Part shown: piece after piece, positions 61,957 to 64,000 of the stretch
Layout of the letters: each line of letters starts with the position of its first letter
Position numbering within the stretch: the stretch's first letter is position 1
Assembly (NCBI GenBank): GCA_030295235.1
Contig: AP026134.1
Span: 62,001-126,000 of the forward strand
DNA from: Fistulifera solaris
Lineage: Eukaryota > Bacillariophyta > Bacillariophyceae > Naviculales > Stauroneidaceae
DNA: 64,000 bases
Direction: 5' to 3'
Position numbers and translations under genes: made by a program
Notes under the pieces: generated by a model
The model's database searches: none
What the model was told of the DNA's origin: nothing
What the model saw: the letters and a program-made list of their open reading frames with translations, nothing else

Positions 61957-64000
61957 TCATTGGACCAGAAGCACTTGGAACCACTCCATCGTCCAACCCG
62001 CTTCGGTGGACACAATTTCCAGTTGTTGGGTTCCTTGTGTCAAAGGTGCATTCGCGTAAACGTACGTCCATTCGTCGCGTCGGGTCGTTAGGGGCAAGGT
62101 ATCAATTCGTGTCAGCGACACTCCATTGGACAATAGTTCCAATCCTCCACTGCCATCCATACTCGACACTTTGAACAAAAACTCGTACGTTCCGGTCGAT
62201 CCAACTTCCACTTTGTAGGACGCTGAATCGCCTTGATTCAACCAGCTGCCTTCCTCGGTCACACCCACTTGTTGCAGCAAACAGTACTCGTCGCGTCCCA
62301 CACGGGATGGTTGCGTGGGGTCTACATAAATGAGAGCGGCAGTGTCACATCCCGATCCACCACCACCCAATAAGGATCCCAAAAAGGAAGGATTGCGTGT
62401 GCATAGGGTCAGGTTGGTGTTGTTGGCCAGTGACATCAGAGCCAGGACTCCGTCTTCGGCTTTGAAGGTCGAATTGGTATTCGTTGTGGCATTCAACGCC
62501 AAAACTTCGGCAAAAACATCGGTGGACACGGAAGGCGTTGCTGCTGCCAAATGATCCATCAGATCCTTATAAAGATCTGTCGCTGAAACGGAAAATGCGC
62601 TAGCCGATGAATCTAACATCTTCCAGGTCCACCAGGACCAGCTCGTTTGTGTCTCTTCCAACTCTTCTACAGCTTCCGCATTCCAGGTGACATCGTAGGA
62701 ACCCGGTTTAAAAAAAGAGAGGCACATTGTAAGACTCGCTGTAATTGGTAAAACGAACTAATTGATCGGTGAAGTTGGCCTCTCCTTCGTCTTGAAAGCC
62801 AAGAACCACGTTTTGGTCGTCCATTGGCCACAATCCGGTGTGATGGCTTCCGCCACAATTCCCGTTGATGACAATCATGTGATTCTGATCGACGGCACGA
62901 ATGGCATCGATGGCCTGCATATAGAATGATTTGAGCTCAGCATTGTCTTCCTCCCAGCATGTAGCGTTGGTGTCGTTGGAAAATGTCCAATTTACGGCGC
63001 TGAGAAGTTCATATCCGGCAATCCAGGGATTTTCGGAATAGCGGTAGGCCAATGCTTGCCACAAAACAAGGGCTTTGTATTGATTGTCGGGGCTTTCGAA
63101 TAAAGCAGGCCGAGAAGCGTTGTAGTCGGTGATCGACATTTCGCGGGATTGACCGCCCGGCGCCGCTTGTAAATCTAACATCACGTACACTCCTTCTTCG
63201 GAACACCACGACAGAAGGTCGTCTAGCAATTTGAACCCAGTGCCAACCCAGCTCGTCAGTCCACGAATGGGCTCGTCTTCCACCGATAGAGTGAACAGTT
63301 CGTAGTGCATTGGCACGCGGACAAGATTAAAACCGATCGATTTCATCTCTTTGATATCTTGTCGAGAAACGAAATTTGCAAGCCATCTCTGCTTAAACTT
63401 CGCATGATTGTCGCCACCAACAATACTTTTTAATTTTTGATGATATACACCTGGAGATTTCGCGAATTCGTCCGCCAGCATCATGTTGGGCTCTTGAACC
63501 ATCCATCCGCCCAGTGATATACCCTTGAATTGTACGGCGAAGCCATCTGGATCTACGACGATTTGCTCGTATGCGCGGACAAATCCAGTCGGATCCGTTT
63601 CACTCTCCGTAAATGTTGGTACTTCTTCAATCTTGAGCCACAGTAGACTCCAGCCGGGCTCTGTTGCAAGAATTTGTAAATCGAAGGAACCTCGTGGCAG
63701 GTCCACGAATCGAGTGACAGTTCTCCAAGTCATCCAGTTTCCTGTTGCGGGTAAATCATCATAGGCGGCAAATGTTTCTTGAGTCTCATAATTCATCATC
63801 TCAAAAGCACCTTCTCCCTTGGGACTCGAAATGCGCATTTTCACCGCGTATCGTCCGCTGACGGGAAGCTGCAGGGGATAAGCCACCCAGTTGCCGGCAT
63901 TCATCATTTCGACATCCATCTCGACACCTTCCTTGTAACTGTAGTCTGTTGCATCGAATGTTACTGAATAGATGTCGACTTCATTGGCAGTTAAGGTTGT
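61957..64000 (-). CDS. GH5-like exo-beta-1,3-glucanase homologue with two carbohydrate-binding modules, 5' partial; one frameshift; catalytic residues replaced
   Basis: Runs off the window, so the N-terminus and any signal peptide are not seen. Order: a CBM6/35-like beta-sandwich (SGRYAVKMRISSPKGEGAF ... PGWSLLWLKIEE), a GH5-type barrel (QFKGISLGGWMVQEPN, MKSIGFNLVRVPMHYELF, LDDLLSWCSEEGVYVMLDL), then a second CBM6-like module (DSASYKVEVGSTGTYEFLF ... AGWTMEWFQVLLVQ). An extra base in the A-run 62710-62716 (T-run on the coding strand) splits the barrel from the tail. Family motifs are altered: LDLH is LDLQ, NEP is SAV, and the GE of the nucleophile strand is GS. The overall design is that of exo-1,3-glucanases, which could target chrysolaminarin or wall callose, but it may only bind glucan. 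Confidence 0.78.

Overview
The window looks like nuclear DNA of a photosynthetic stramenopile, most likely a pennate diatom close to Phaeodactylum. This is inferred from several things seen together. Genes are dense and lie on both strands. Introns are short GT-AG introns of about 60-110 bp. The proteins are plainly eukaryotic (VPS25, APC8/CDC23, CDC37, RLP24, Mic60, frataxin). At least two predicted proteins carry a signal peptide followed by the Phe-containing cleavage motif typical of diatom plastid targeting. No tRNA, rRNA, CRISPR array or complete transposon was recognised.

Layout. 1-2289 is gene-free and holds an 84-bp tandem duplication. 2290-12071 carries a P-type (Na+/K+-ATPase-like) cation pump, a MOT1 molybdate transporter, mitochondrial Mic60 and a plastid carotenoid isomerase/desaturase-like flavoprotein. 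12734-18462 carries frataxin, a large type I membrane protein with eleven Cys-rich PSI-like repeats, a membrane-anchored coiled-coil protein and the ESCRT-II subunit VPS25. 18946-27046 carries APC8, two small unknown genes (one with a duplicated 3' end), a TALE homeobox gene, CDC37 and a small secreted Gly/Lys repeat protein. 27718-38053 is framed by two Hsp100/ClpB disaggregase paralogues in opposite orientation, with a plastid-targeted unknown protein and other small genes between them. 38870-53429 carries an M14 carboxypeptidase, a GST, a TLC-domain membrane protein, an ER-type FKBP, an AAA+ ATPase, a PDZ protein, and a DUF924 domain fused to a TilS-like lysidine synthetase. 54200-64000 is rich in secreted proteins: a two-domain CxxC protein, a Cys-rich type I membrane protein, three tandem M43 metalloproteases and a GH5-like glucan-binding protein whose active site looks degenerate. 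RLP24 sits among them.

The main technical result is that conserved genes are broken again and again by single-base insertions or deletions, about 26 in 64 kb and many in homopolymer runs. Correcting each one restores a full-length family member whose length divides by three. These breaks hit essential single-copy-type genes, so I read them mainly as sequence errors and annotate the loci as genes rather than pseudogenes. CDS coordinates below span introns and these breaks. Protein lengths are given after splicing and frame correction.

The genes do not form one pathway. Functional threads are protein quality control (two Hsp100s, CDC37, FKBP), organelle biology (Mic60, frataxin, plastid carotenoid enzyme, TilS-like) and an extracellular set (PSI-repeat protein, Gly/Lys protein, M14 and M43 peptidases, GH5-like protein) that may act at the cell wall or in the medium.
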